64,000 nt of DNA. Origin: JACQFK01 sp964619955 (GTDB lineage Bacteria > Planctomycetota > MHYJ01 > JACPRB01). Shown piece by piece: positions 25,360 through 34,186 of the stretch (its first letter is position 1; the number at the start of each line of letters is the position of its first letter). Position numbers and translations under genes: made by a program. The notes under the pieces are model-generated. The model saw only the letters and a program-made list of their open reading frames with translations. It was not told the DNA's origin and did not search any database. The stretch is taken from assembly GCA_964619955.1 (NCBI GenBank), contig CAZUJF010000011.1, positions 71,902 through 135,901 of the forward strand. The letters run 5' to 3'.

Positions 25360-25776
25360 ATGACGAAGCTCTCCCGCATCATGATGGTCGAGGATGAACC
25401 CGACATCCAGATGGTCGCCAAAGTGGCCCTGGAGGTCGTGGGAGGCTTCAGCGTCGAGATGTGCAGCTCCGGACCGGAAGCCTTGGAGCGGGTCCGCACC
25501 ATCAACCCCGACCTCATCCTCATGGACGTGATGATGCCCGGCATGGACGGCCCCAGCACGCTCAAACGCCTCCGCGCCGCCCCCGAAACAGCCCGCTTTC
25601 CGATCATCTTCATGACGGCCAAGATCCAGTCTCATGAGATTTCGAAATACAAGGAGATCGGCGCCCTGGGGGTCATACCCAAACCATTCGACCCCATGAC
25701 TTTGGCTGTGACCGTAAAGGCCCTTTGGGAAGAGGAGCATGCCGCCCTTGGACGCGCTGCAAGCGCAACTTCTTGA
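25360..25776 (+). CDS. Stand-alone receiver (CheY-like) protein
   Basis: 138 residues made of one receiver domain: acidic pocket VEDEPD, acceptor D56 (LMDVMMPGMDG), MTA and K in PKPFD. There is no output domain, so it probably acts as a phosphate shuttle or binds a target when phosphorylated, as CheY and Spo0F do. The 3' end overlaps the start of the HPt gene by 38 nt. ATG 25360 has a poor ribosome site; ATG 25381 is possible. Confidence 0.88.
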   Translation: MTKLSRIMMVEDEPDIQMVAKVALEVVGGFSVEMCSSGPEALERVRTINPDLILMDVMMPGMDGPSTLKRLRAAPETARFPIIFMTAKIQSHEISKYKEIGALGVIPKPFDPMTLAVTVKALWEEEHAALGRAASATS

Positions 25777-26092
25777 GCTCAAGCGCTCGTACGCGCGGCA
25801 GCTCCCGGAGAAGATCGCGCGCATCGACAACGCCTTTCAGTCGTTCTTTGCCGCCGCCTGGGAAGAGCAGACCTGCGCGACCACGTACCGTCTGATCCAC
25901 AGTCTGGCGGGATCCAGCGGCACCTACGGCTATGCGGAGATCTGTCAGGTCGCCCGGCTTGCGGAAGCCATCCTCAAAACCAGTCAGGAATCCCGCACCC
26001 TCCCCGGCTCGACGGCGCAGCAGGAGGCCCTGCGCCTGACCGCCCGCCTCAAAGACATGGCCGAAGAGGCCTCCCGCAAGCTCCCCTCCTGA
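25739..26092 (+). CDS. HPt phosphotransfer protein
   Basis: 117 residues, all helical, with the HPt motif LIHSLAGSSGTYGY; H54 is the expected phosphorylation site. HPt proteins carry phosphate from the receiver of a hybrid kinase to a second receiver. It overlaps the upstream single-domain receiver by 38 nt, forming a receiver/HPt pair. A second such pair occurs at 33785-34536. Candidate partners are the hybrid kinases and the receiver-fused pilus ATPases in the same locus. Confidence 0.88.
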   Translation: MPPLDALQAQLLELKRSYARQLPEKIARIDNAFQSFFAAAWEEQTCATTYRLIHSLAGSSGTYGYAEICQVARLAEAILKTSQESRTLPGSTAQQEALRLTARLKDMAEEASRKLPS

Positions 26093-26231
26093 GCCCCGAC
26101 GTTTTTGTCTGCCCCCTTCCCAATTCCCGGAACTCCCGGCTCCCGATCTCACGCCGGCGCAAACCGCGATATAACCGCCTGAAATCCAACCCATTAAGAT
26201 TGCAGACCGCGAAGGACCCCCGAAGCCCCCT

Positions 26232-26247
26232 TGGCACGTCAGTTGCA
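26232..26247 (+). promoter_or_regulatory. Consensus sigma54 promoter of the TonB-receptor/REC-PilB operon
   Basis: TGGCACG-N4-TTGCA, a perfect match to the -24/-12 consensus. Predicted start near 26258, 34 nt before ATG 26292, with AGGAG as ribosome site. The 140 nt between the HPt gene and this site show no gene and would be the place for activator sites. Confidence 0.8.
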
Positions 26248-26291
26248 ACAACCGGGGGCGGCAGACCGGGATAGACTCTAGGAGAACTCGG

Positions 26292-28292
26292 ATGAAGCCT
26301 TCCCCCCTCGCCCTTTCCCTGTCCCTGATGGCGGCCTTGGCGCCGCCCCTGCTCGCCCTGCAGGGGGATCCGCAGGACCTCACCGAGATGAGCATCGAAG
26401 ACCTCATGAAGATCGACGTCACGTCGGTCTCCAAGAAAAGCCAGAAGCTGCTGGACGTCCCCGCGGCGGTGACGGTCATCCGCGGCGAGGACCTGCGCCG
26501 CTCGGGGGCCACGACCCTCCCGGACGCCCTCCGCTCGGTGCCCGGCATGCACGTGGGGCAGGTGTCCTCCAGCAACTGGGTGGTCGCCTCCCGCGGCTTC
26601 TCCGACCTCTACGCGAACAAGCTCCTGGTCCTCATCGACGGCCGCAGCGTCTACACCCCCCTCTTCTCCGGCGTCCTCTGGTGCACGCAGGGGGTGGTGA
26701 TGGAGGACGTCGAACGCATCGAGGTCGTCCGCGGCCCCGGGGCCACCGTCTGGGGCGCCAACGCCGTCAACGGCGTGATCAACATCATCACCAAGAAATC
26801 CTCCGACACGCAGGGGACCCTCGTCCAGGGCGGCGGCGGCACCCACGAACAGGGCTTCGGCACCCTGCGCTACGGCGGTTCCCTCGGCGACGACGCCCAC
26901 TACCGCGCCTACGGCCAGTACTTCACCCGCGACGACTTCACCTCCGGGGCGGACGAGTGGCACGGCGGCCAGGCGGGCTTTCGCGCCGACGTGAAGGCCG
27001 GCGCCAAGGACGAATTCATGATCAGCGGCGACTGGTACAAGCAGGAGGTCAACGACCGGCAGACGTTGGTGAGCCTGGCCCCCCCGGGCCTCGTCACCTT
27101 CGACGCCCCCACCGATCACGCGGGCCTCAACGTCCTGGCCCGCTGGGAGCACGCCTTCTCCGACACCGCCAAGCTGCGCACCCAGCTCTACTGGACCCGC
27201 ACCGAATTCGCGGGCCCCTTCCTCAAGGAGATCCGCGACACCTACGACGCCGACCTGCAGCACCGCTTCCGCTGGGGCGATCACGAGATCACCCTCGGGG
27301 CCGGCTACCGCTGGACCGCGAACAAGGTCGAGAACACCCTCTCGGTCTCCCTGGATCCCGACCACCGCTCCGACGGTCTGGCCAGCGCCTTCCTTCAGGA
27401 CGAAGTGAAGCTCCTGGACGGCCTCACGCTGACGCTGGGATCGAAATTCGAATACAACGGCTACACCGGCTACGAGTGGCAGCCCGGAGCCCGGCTGCTG
27501 ATCAAGCCCCACGAGCGCCACTCGATCTGGTTCTCCGGGGCCCGGGCGGTCCGCACCCCCTCCCAGATCGAGGACGACGTCACCATCAACCGGACGCTTG
27601 AATACCCGGCCGCCTCACCCCTCCCCGTCCTCGCCACCGTCCACGGCGACGACGATTACGACTCCGAGCGCCTCATCGCCCTGGAGGCGGGCTACCGCAC
27701 CCAGCCCTTCGACTCGTTTTCCTTCGACCTGTCCCTCTACTACAACATCTACGACAACCTGCGCAGCACCGAGATGGGTCTCCTCGATTTCAGCACGGCG
27801 GGTTTCGGCTACCTCACCCAGCACCTCTATTTCGACAACAAGATGGAGGGGGTCGTCTACGGCTTCGAGGCGTCCGCCACCTGGCAGGCCGCCGAGTGGC
27901 TGCGTTTCATCGGCTCCTACTCGCTGCTGGCCATGAACCTTCAGCTCGAGGACGACAGCAGCGACGGCACCTCGGGCGGCAGCACCGACGAGCAGTACGA
28001 GCACTCGTCGCCGAGGGGGATGGCGGCCCTCCGGGCCAGCATCGATCTGGGCAAAGAGGTCGACTTCGATCTTATGGGCCGCTGGGTGAGCGTGCTCTCG
28101 GAATCCGACGTCGCCCCCTACTTCGAGCTGGACGCGCGCCTGGCCTGGCAGTTCCACCGCCGGGCCGAAATCGCGCTGGTGGGACAGAACCTGCTCCACG
28201 ACAATCACACGGAGAGCACCACCTCGGTGCTGGGAAACGTGGCTTCCGACGTGAAACGGGGCGTCTATCTGTCCCTGACGGTAAGATTCTAG
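26292..28292 (+). CDS. TonB-dependent outer-membrane receptor
   Basis: 666 residues. Signal peptide (about 1-24, cut near ALQGD), then the N-terminal signature MSIEDLMKIDVTSVSKK found in a large group of TonB-dependent receptors, plug domain (about 50-165: VPAAVTVIRGEDL, LVLIDGRSVY, RIEVVRGPGATVWG, NGVINIITK) and a beta-barrel ending in an aromatic residue (SLTVRF). It imports a scarce ligand with energy from TonB-ExbBD, or senses it. No siderophore or sugar genes adjoin; it is first in an operon with YfiR, a hybrid kinase, REC-PilB, receiver and HPt, so a sensory role is plausible. Confidence 0.93.
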   Translation: MKPSPLALSLSLMAALAPPLLALQGDPQDLTEMSIEDLMKIDVTSVSKKSQKLLDVPAAVTVIRGEDLRRSGATTLPDALRSVPGMHVGQVSSSNWVVASRGFSDLYANKLLVLIDGRSVYTPLFSGVLWCTQGVVMEDVERIEVVRGPGATVWGANAVNGVINIITKKSSDTQGTLVQGGGGTHEQGFGTLRYGGSLGDDAHYRAYGQYFTRDDFTSGADEWHGGQAGFRADVKAGAKDEFMISGDWYKQEVNDRQTLVSLAPPGLVTFDAPTDHAGLNVLARWEHAFSDTAKLRTQLYWTRTEFAGPFLKEIRDTYDADLQHRFRWGDHEITLGAGYRWTANKVENTLSVSLDPDHRSDGLASAFLQDEVKLLDGLTLTLGSKFEYNGYTGYEWQPGARLLIKPHERHSIWFSGARAVRTPSQIEDDVTINRTLEYPAASPLPVLATVHGDDDYDSERLIALEAGYRTQPFDSFSFDLSLYYNIYDNLRSTEMGLLDFSTAGFGYLTQHLYFDNKMEGVVYGFEASATWQAAEWLRFIGSYSLLAMNLQLEDDSSDGTSGGSTDEQYEHSSPRGMAALRASIDLGKEVDFDLMGRWVSVLSESDVAPYFELDARLAWQFHRRAEIALVGQNLLHDNHTESTTSVLGNVASDVKRGVYLSLTVRF

Positions 28293-28302
28293 ACGCCTTT
28301 CC

Positions 28303-28872
28303 ATGCGAAAGCTGATCTGGAGCGTCCTGATTGCGGCCCTCCCCCCGGGGGAGGCGGCGCCCCTGCCCCTGCAGGCCGCCGCCGTCGGGCTCCAGGAGGA
28401 CGAATACGCGATCAAAGGGGCATTGATCACGCACTTCGTCCGCATGTGCGACTGGCCGGAGAGGGCGCTCCCCAAGGACGCCGCTCAATTCACGCTGGGC
28501 CTCATCGGCCCGGACGAGGTCTGCGAACAGATCCGCAAGCAGACTGAGGGGAAGAAAGTCGGGGCCCGCACGATCAAGGTCGTGCAGGGAGCCGCGCCGG
28601 GGGATCTGGGCGCCGCCAACCTTGTATTCCTCGCGGCCGCCGAAAAGGAGCAGTCCCCGGCGCTGATCAAGGCCTTCCGGATCAGCCCCGTCCTGACCGT
28701 CAGCGAAATCCCGGGCTTCGCGAAGGAGGGCGGCACGCTCAACTTCTTCTTCGTCGAGGAGAACGGAAAGAAGAAGACCCGGTTCGAACTCAACCTGGAT
28801 GCGGCGGAGCGGACGGGCGTGAAGGTGACCCGCCTCATCCCCGTGGCGACCCGCAAGTTGAAGGACGACTGA
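28303..28872 (+). CDS. YfiR-family (DUF4154) periplasmic protein
   Basis: 189 residues. N-terminal hydrophobic signal (about 1-27), then the YfiR pattern: EYAIKGALITHFVRMCDWP, LGLIGPDEV, VLTVSEIPGFAKEGG, FFVEENGKKK and FELNLDAAERTGVKV. In Pseudomonas, YfiR is a periplasmic repressor that binds the CHASE8 sensor of the diguanylate cyclase YfiN. Here the next gene, 3 nt downstream, is a hybrid histidine kinase with a YfiN-like CHASE8-HAMP input, so the protein is likely the periplasmic partner of that kinase. Confidence 0.85.
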   Translation: MRKLIWSVLIAALPPGEAAPLPLQAAAVGLQEDEYAIKGALITHFVRMCDWPERALPKDAAQFTLGLIGPDEVCEQIRKQTEGKKVGARTIKVVQGAAPGDLGAANLVFLAAAEKEQSPALIKAFRISPVLTVSEIPGFAKEGGTLNFFFVEENGKKKTRFELNLDAAERTGVKVTRLIPVATRKLKDD

Positions 28873-28875
28873 GCC

Positions 28876-31563
28876 GTGCAACGCACGACGCTGCGCAGCC
28901 GCCTCAGGACCGCCCTCCTCAGCATGAGCGCCGGGGCCGTCGTCCTGGCCTGCGGCGCCTTCATCACCTTCGATCACGTCTCCTTCCGCCGGGCCACCCA
29001 GGAGCGCCTCGAATCCATCGCCACCCTGCTGGGCGGCTCCAGTGCGGTCGCCATCTCCTTCGACCACGAGAAACTGGCCGGAGAGATCCTCCAGACGCTT
29101 TCCAGCCAGCCCCAGATCCTTTCGGCCGCCATCTACGACAAGAACGGGGCCGTTTTCAGCCGCTACGTCCGATCCGGCGCCGCCGGCGACCTGGTCCCCC
29201 CCTCCGCGGCGGCCCCCGGCCCCTGGTCCGCGGAAGGCCACGTGGGGCTCTGGCAGCGCATCCTCTATTCCAACGAGCCCATCGGAACGATCTACCTGCG
29301 GAGCGACCTCCAGGATGCCTGGCACCGGCTGAAGCTGAACATCGCCACGGTCGCCCTCATCCTGGGCTGCATCCTGCTCGCCACCTTCGTCTTCACCGGG
29401 CGCGTCGTGAAGGGCATCACCGGACCGGTCGCCGCGCTGGCCGAGACGGTGCGCACCGTCACGTCGCGCCGCGACTATTCGCTCCGGGCCCAGAAAGCGG
29501 GGCCGGCCGAGCTGGAGATCCTCATCGACGGCATGAACGACATGCTGTCGCAGATCCAGGTCCGCGACGGGGCCCTCCAGCTCGCCCGCAGCGAGCTGGA
29601 GACCCGCGTCGAGGAGCGCACGGCCGAACTCCGCTTCCTCAACGACGAACTCTCCGGCGAGATCAAGGAGCGCCGCCGCATCGAAAACTCCCTGCGCGAC
29701 AAGGAGCAGACGATGCGCACGCTCGTGGATTACGCGCCGGACGCCATCGTCATGCTGGACGTGGGAACCGGGAAATTCGTCGACGCCAACCAGAACGCCG
29801 AGCGCCTCTACGGCCACGACCGGGCGAAACTCCTCACGCTGGGCCCCCTGGATCTCTCCCCCGCCCTGCAGCCGAACGGGCACCGCAGCTCGGAACTCGT
29901 CTTCGAAAAGATCCAGGAGGCCGTGGCCGGGGGGCTCCCCTCCTTCGAATGGGTGCACCTGCACTCCGACGGCCACCGCATCCAGTGCGAGATCCACCTG
30001 GTGCGCCTGCCGGTGGCGGACCGCACGCTGCTCCGGGGCAGCATCATGGACATCAGCCGGCGCAAGGAGATGGACCGCCTCAAGGACGAATTCGTGTCCA
30101 CCGTGAGCCACGAACTGCGCACGCCCATCACCTCCATCCAGGGCTCGCTGGGCCTGATCGCCAACGGGGTGCTCGGAGCCCTCCCCCCCGCCGCCAAACC
30201 CCTCGTCGACATCGCCTACAAGAACTGCCAGCGCCTGGTGCTGCTCATCAACGACATCCTGGATTCCGAGAAGATCGCCGCCGGAAAGATGCAGTTCGAT
30301 TTCAAGAAGCAGCCGCTCCGGCCGCTCGTCGAACACGCCGTGGAATCCAACCGCGCCTACGCGGCGCAATTCGGCGTGACCTACGAGCTCGCCGCGGGCG
30401 CCGAGGGGGCCCAGGCCGAGGTCGACGCGGACCGCCTCATCCAGGTGCTGACGAATCTCCTGTCCAATGCGGCCAAGTTCTCCCCCAGGGGGGGCGTCGT
30501 CACGATCTCGATCGCCCGCCGCGAGGGGATGAAACTGCGGATCTCGGTCGCCGACCGCGGCCCGGGCATCCCCGAGGAGTTCAGGAGCCGGATCTTCCAG
30601 AAATTCTCCCAGGCCGACTCCTCGGACACCCGGCTGAAGGGCGGCACCGGACTGGGGCTCAACATCTCCCGGGCGATCGCCGAAAAGCACAACGGCACCC
30701 TCTTCTTCGAGACGGAGACCGGCAAGGGCAGCACGTTCTGCGTGGAGCTTCCGGAAGCCCCCGGTGCCGCGCTCCCCGCGGCCGTCCCCGCCGGCCAGGC
30801 GCGGGAGGCCCGCATCCTGGTCTGCGACGACGACCTGCAGTTCGGGCAGTACGTCCAGGCCGCCCTCGCCCCGGAGGGCTGCCGCGTGGAGGTCTGCCAG
30901 AGCGGCGTCCGGGCGCTGGATCTGCTGCACTCGGATCGCTTCGAACTCCTCATCCTCGACCTGCTCCTTCCCGACCGGGACGGCATCTCGGTCCTCCGGG
31001 AACTCCGCTCCCGGGCGTCCGGCGCGGAACTTCCCGTCATCCTCTGTTCCGGCCAGGCGTCCACCCTGGACCGCGTCTCCCAAAGCGAGCTGCGCTGCTC
31101 CGGAGTGCTGAGCAAACCCGTGGATGCCGCCGCGCTGGCGGCGGCCGTGCGGAACGCCCTGGCCCCGGGCGCCGTCCGGAAATCCCGGGTGCTCCATGTC
31201 GAATCCGATGCGGAAACCCGGCGCCTGGTGGCGCGTACCCTGGGCGCGGCCGCGCACACCCTGGAGGCCGCCAGCCTCGCCCAGGCCCGCGTGCTGCTGC
31301 AGCAGGAGGCCGTCGACCTCGTCATTCTGAATGTGGAACTGCCGGACGGGTCCGGCCTCGAGCTCATGCCGCTGCTCAACCGGCCCGGCCTGCCCCGCAT
31401 CCCCGCGGTCGCCTTCAACGGCGCCCGCGGGACGGCCGGCGGCATCCAGTCCCTGGCGGGGTCCTTCCTCGAGGCCCTTTCCGCGCACAACGACCTGCCG
31501 GCGCCCATCCGGGCCCTGGCCGCGGATCCGGGCGGCAGGCTGGCCGAAGGGGCGCTGAGATGA
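28876..31563 (+). CDS. CHASE8-HAMP-PAS hybrid histidine kinase with two receivers
   Basis: About 895 residues from GTG 28876. TM1 (about 12-33), CHASE8 periplasmic domain (35-145, AVAISFDHEKLAGEIL, SAAIYDKNG), TM2 (about 153-173), HAMP ending RDYSLRAQKAGPAELEIL, coiled coil, PAS (285-395), HisKA with H412 (VSHELRTP), ATPase domain (DRGPGIP, GTGLGLN), receiver 1 (D695, LILDLLLPDRDG) and receiver 2 (about 770-880). Receiver 2 has Asn (N819) at the phospho-acceptor position, so it is probably a pseudo-receiver. The input half matches YfiN, but GGDEF is replaced by a kinase. Coupled to REC-PilB by an ATGA overlap. Confidence 0.92.
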   Translation: MQRTTLRSRLRTALLSMSAGAVVLACGAFITFDHVSFRRATQERLESIATLLGGSSAVAISFDHEKLAGEILQTLSSQPQILSAAIYDKNGAVFSRYVRSGAAGDLVPPSAAAPGPWSAEGHVGLWQRILYSNEPIGTIYLRSDLQDAWHRLKLNIATVALILGCILLATFVFTGRVVKGITGPVAALAETVRTVTSRRDYSLRAQKAGPAELEILIDGMNDMLSQIQVRDGALQLARSELETRVEERTAELRFLNDELSGEIKERRRIENSLRDKEQTMRTLVDYAPDAIVMLDVGTGKFVDANQNAERLYGHDRAKLLTLGPLDLSPALQPNGHRSSELVFEKIQEAVAGGLPSFEWVHLHSDGHRIQCEIHLVRLPVADRTLLRGSIMDISRRKEMDRLKDEFVSTVSHELRTPITSIQGSLGLIANGVLGALPPAAKPLVDIAYKNCQRLVLLINDILDSEKIAAGKMQFDFKKQPLRPLVEHAVESNRAYAAQFGVTYELAAGAEGAQAEVDADRLIQVLTNLLSNAAKFSPRGGVVTISIARREGMKLRISVADRGPGIPEEFRSRIFQKFSQADSSDTRLKGGTGLGLNISRAIAEKHNGTLFFETETGKGSTFCVELPEAPGAALPAAVPAGQAREARILVCDDDLQFGQYVQAALAPEGCRVEVCQSGVRALDLLHSDRFELLILDLLLPDRDGISVLRELRSRASGAELPVILCSGQASTLDRVSQSELRCSGVLSKPVDAAALAAAVRNALAPGAVRKSRVLHVESDAETRRLVARTLGAAAHTLEAASLAQARVLLQQEAVDLVILNVELPDGSGLELMPLLNRPGLPRIPAVAFNGARGTAGGIQSLAGSFLEALSAHNDLPAPIRALAADPGGRLAEGALR

Positions 31564-33788
31564 CGGCGTCCAAGGGCGTCCTCCTCTGCGTCGACGACGA
31601 CCCCGACATCCTCGACTGGATGAAGCTGATTCTCGGCACCGCCGGGTACGCGGTTCATTCCGCCGAGGGGGGGCGCGAGGCCCTGGCGGCGGTGGACAGG
31701 ATCCGGCCCCAGATCATCCTGCTCGACGTCAACATGCCGGATCTCAACGGCTACGAGGTCTGCACCCGCCTCCAGGAGCGGCCGGAGACCTCCGCCATCC
31801 CCGTCGTCATCATCACCGCCCTGGGCGACGACCGGGACAAGGTCAAGGGCCTCCGCGCGGGCGCCGCCGATTACCTGGTCAAGCCCCTGGAACCCCGGAC
31901 GCTTCTGGCGATGGTCGAATCCCAGATGGCGACCTTCCATCGCTGGAAGGAGATCCAGAGCTCGTCGCAGCTTCCCCGGCAGCCGCTCGAACCCGCCGCC
32001 CGTACGGAATCCTCCGCCCAGCTTGGGCCGGCGCGCTGGGACGTGAAGCTCAAGGCGTCCGAATTCACCCGCTTCAAGGACCATGTGGCCCTGAAGGCGA
32101 AGCTCACCGGGGAGGCACGCCAGGCCCTCCTGAAGATCGCCAGCGCCGATCTCTACCCCCAGATGGGCGTCCTGGGCGTCTCCCAGCGCCAGGTCGCGGA
32201 GTTCATGGCCGGCTTCCTCTCCCTCCCCTTCAGGGACCAGTTCGAGGGCGTGGAGATCCGGCTCGGCGTGCTCCCCGTCGCGTTCTGCCAGTCCAATTCC
32301 GTGGTCCCCGTCACCACCGGCGACGGCGCCGCCTTCGTCCTCAGCAACCCTTTCAAATGGGAGGTCCAGGAGGCCATCAAGCGGGCCGTCGACCGCAACA
32401 GCCCCCCCACCCTGCTCCTCACCGACCCGGCGGGCATCGACCTGCTCCTCCAGCCCCGCACGACCGTCTCGAAAAAAAAGGTCGCCATCTCCGAGATCGA
32501 GGCCCGGCTTCAGGAGGAATACAGCGTCGTCGACGAGGCGAAGCTCGCGGAACTCCAGGAAAACGCCACCGAGCAGTCCGCCCCCATCATCCAGCTCGTC
32601 AACGGCCTCATCGACGCCGCCTACAACCGCGGCGCCTCGGACATCCACGTCGAACCCGCCGAGGAAGAGGTCGTCATCCGCTACCGGATCGACGGCGACC
32701 TCCAGGTCATCAACCGCCTGCGCCCCGCGCGCCTGATCCAGCCCATGGTGGCCCGGCTCAAGATCATGGCCAACCTCGACATCTCCGAACGCCGTCTGCC
32801 CCAGGACGGGCGCATCAAGTTCAAGCAGCACTCCTCGACCGGAAAGGATTTCGACCTCCGCGTCGCGACCGCCCCCATGAACCACGGCGAAAAAGTCGTC
32901 ATGCGCATCCTCGACAAGCAGAAGACCGTGCTCCCCCTGCCGGACCTGGGCTTCTCCCAACGCAACCTGGACCTCTACCGCTCGCAGATCAAGGCCCCCT
33001 ACGGCATGATCCTGCACGTCGGCCCCACGGGCTCCGGGAAGTCCATGACCCTCTACGCCGCCCTCAACGAGATCAAGGATCCCTCGCTCAACGTGCAGAC
33101 CGCGGAAGACCCCATCGAATACACCCTGCCGGGGATCAACCAGCTCCAGACCCACAAGGAGATCGGGCTCACCTTCGCCCGCGCGCTCCGCAGCTTCCTG
33201 CGGCTCGACCCGGACGTCATCCTCGTCGGCGAGATCCGCGATCACGAGACCGCCGAGATCGCCATCGAGGCCGCCCTGACGGGGCATCTGCTGCTCTCCA
33301 CGCTGCACACGAACGACGCCGCCGCCACCGTGACCCGCTTCGTGGAAATGGGCATCGAACCCTACATGATCAGCTCCTCCCTGCTCCTCGTCTGCGCCCA
33401 GCGGCTCCTCCGCCGCCTCTGCAAGGAGTGCAAGGAGGCCTACGAGCCCGACGCCGTCAAACGCCGCATGGTCGGCGCCCCGGACGGCGGGAAACTCGCC
33501 CTCTTCCGCCCGAAGGGCTGCGAGAAATGCCACCAGACGGGATACCGCGGGCGCGTCGGGGTGCATGAAATCCTCGTCCCCGACGACGAGATGCGCCTCC
33601 TGATCAACACCAAGGGGGTCAGCTCCGAGAAGATCAAGCGCAGCGCCGTGGAACAGGGCGGGATGACCACCCTCTTCTGGGATGCCATGGAGAAAGTACG
33701 CCAGGGGCTCTGCTCCCTCGACGACGCGCTGAGCAACGTGCGCCAGGACGAATTCGACTCCCGGCCGAAGTGGATGGACAAGTCATGA
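31560..33788 (+). CDS. REC-PilB: receiver domain fused to a type IV pilus/T2SS assembly ATPase
   Basis: 742 residues. Receiver at ~5-122 (D12/D13/D14 pocket, acceptor D56 in LLDVNMP, K108). A ~200-residue middle region (165-330) is in the place of the GspE/PilB N-terminal domain but is not clearly recognisable. The C-terminal ATPase is complete: SDIHVEP, RRLPQDGRI, Walker A GPTGSGKS (488-495), Walker B LRLDPDVILVGEIRD, His box STLHTNDA, and the zinc tetracysteine C621/C624 and C654/C657. PilB/GspE powers pilus or pseudopilus assembly. As with REC-PilT at 23580, phosphorylation of the receiver is the likely control. Sits between its candidate kinase and a receiver/HPt pair, all with four-base overlaps. 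Confidence 0.92.
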   Translation: MTASKGVLLCVDDDPDILDWMKLILGTAGYAVHSAEGGREALAAVDRIRPQIILLDVNMPDLNGYEVCTRLQERPETSAIPVVIITALGDDRDKVKGLRAGAADYLVKPLEPRTLLAMVESQMATFHRWKEIQSSSQLPRQPLEPAARTESSAQLGPARWDVKLKASEFTRFKDHVALKAKLTGEARQALLKIASADLYPQMGVLGVSQRQVAEFMAGFLSLPFRDQFEGVEIRLGVLPVAFCQSNSVVPVTTGDGAAFVLSNPFKWEVQEAIKRAVDRNSPPTLLLTDPAGIDLLLQPRTTVSKKKVAISEIEARLQEEYSVVDEAKLAELQENATEQSAPIIQLVNGLIDAAYNRGASDIHVEPAEEEVVIRYRIDGDLQVINRLRPARLIQPMVARLKIMANLDISERRLPQDGRIKFKQHSSTGKDFDLRVATAPMNHGEKVVMRILDKQKTVLPLPDLGFSQRNLDLYRSQIKAPYGMILHVGPTGSGKSMTLYAALNEIKDPSLNVQTAEDPIEYTLPGINQLQTHKEIGLTFARALRSFLRLDPDVILVGEIRDHETAEIAIEAALTGHLLLSTLHTNDAAATVTRFVEMGIEPYMISSSLLLVCAQRLLRRLCKECKEAYEPDAVKRRMVGAPDGGKLALFRPKGCEKCHQTGYRGRVGVHEILVPDDEMRLLINTKGVSSEKIKRSAVEQGGMTTLFWDAMEKVRQGLCSLDDALSNVRQDEFDSRPKWMDKS

Positions 33789-34186
33789 AGGACGCGGCCC
33801 TGATCCTGGTCATCGAGGACTCCCCGAGCGTCCGGGAGACCGTCGTGCGCACGCTGGAGATCTCGGGGTTCCGGGTCCATTCCGCGGCGAGCGCCATGGA
33901 CGGCATCAACAGCGCCCGCCGCGCGCGGCCCGACCTCATCCTCACCGACGTGGAGCTGCCGGATCTCGACGGCGCCAGCGCCGCCTCCTACCTCCGGGAC
34001 GACCCGGCGTTCAAGGACATTCCGGTCCTGCTCATGTCCGTCATCGACGCCGAGGAGCTGGCCCTGAAGAAGGCGGAGACGGGCGCCGTGGACGTCCTGT
34101 GCAAGCCGTTCAGCCCGGGCGAACTGGTGCGCCGGGTCCGCCACTGGCTGGCGGCGGGCCGGCAGGAGGAGGGGGAACAGGGATGA
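33785..34186 (+). CDS. Stand-alone receiver protein
   Basis: 133 residues, a single receiver domain: VIEDSPS pocket, acceptor D55 (LTDVELPDLDG), LMSVIDAEEL and K in CKPFSP. No output domain. ATG 33785 overlaps the REC-PilB stop (ATGA); an in-frame ATG at 33770 would add five residues. Likely phosphate shuttle between the hybrid kinase, the HPt next door and the motor ATPase. It mirrors the receiver at 25360 that follows REC-PilT. Confidence 0.87.
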   Translation: MKDAALILVIEDSPSVRETVVRTLEISGFRVHSAASAMDGINSARRARPDLILTDVELPDLDGASAASYLRDDPAFKDIPVLLMSVIDAEELALKKAETGAVDVLCKPFSPGELVRRVRHWLAAGRQEEGEQG

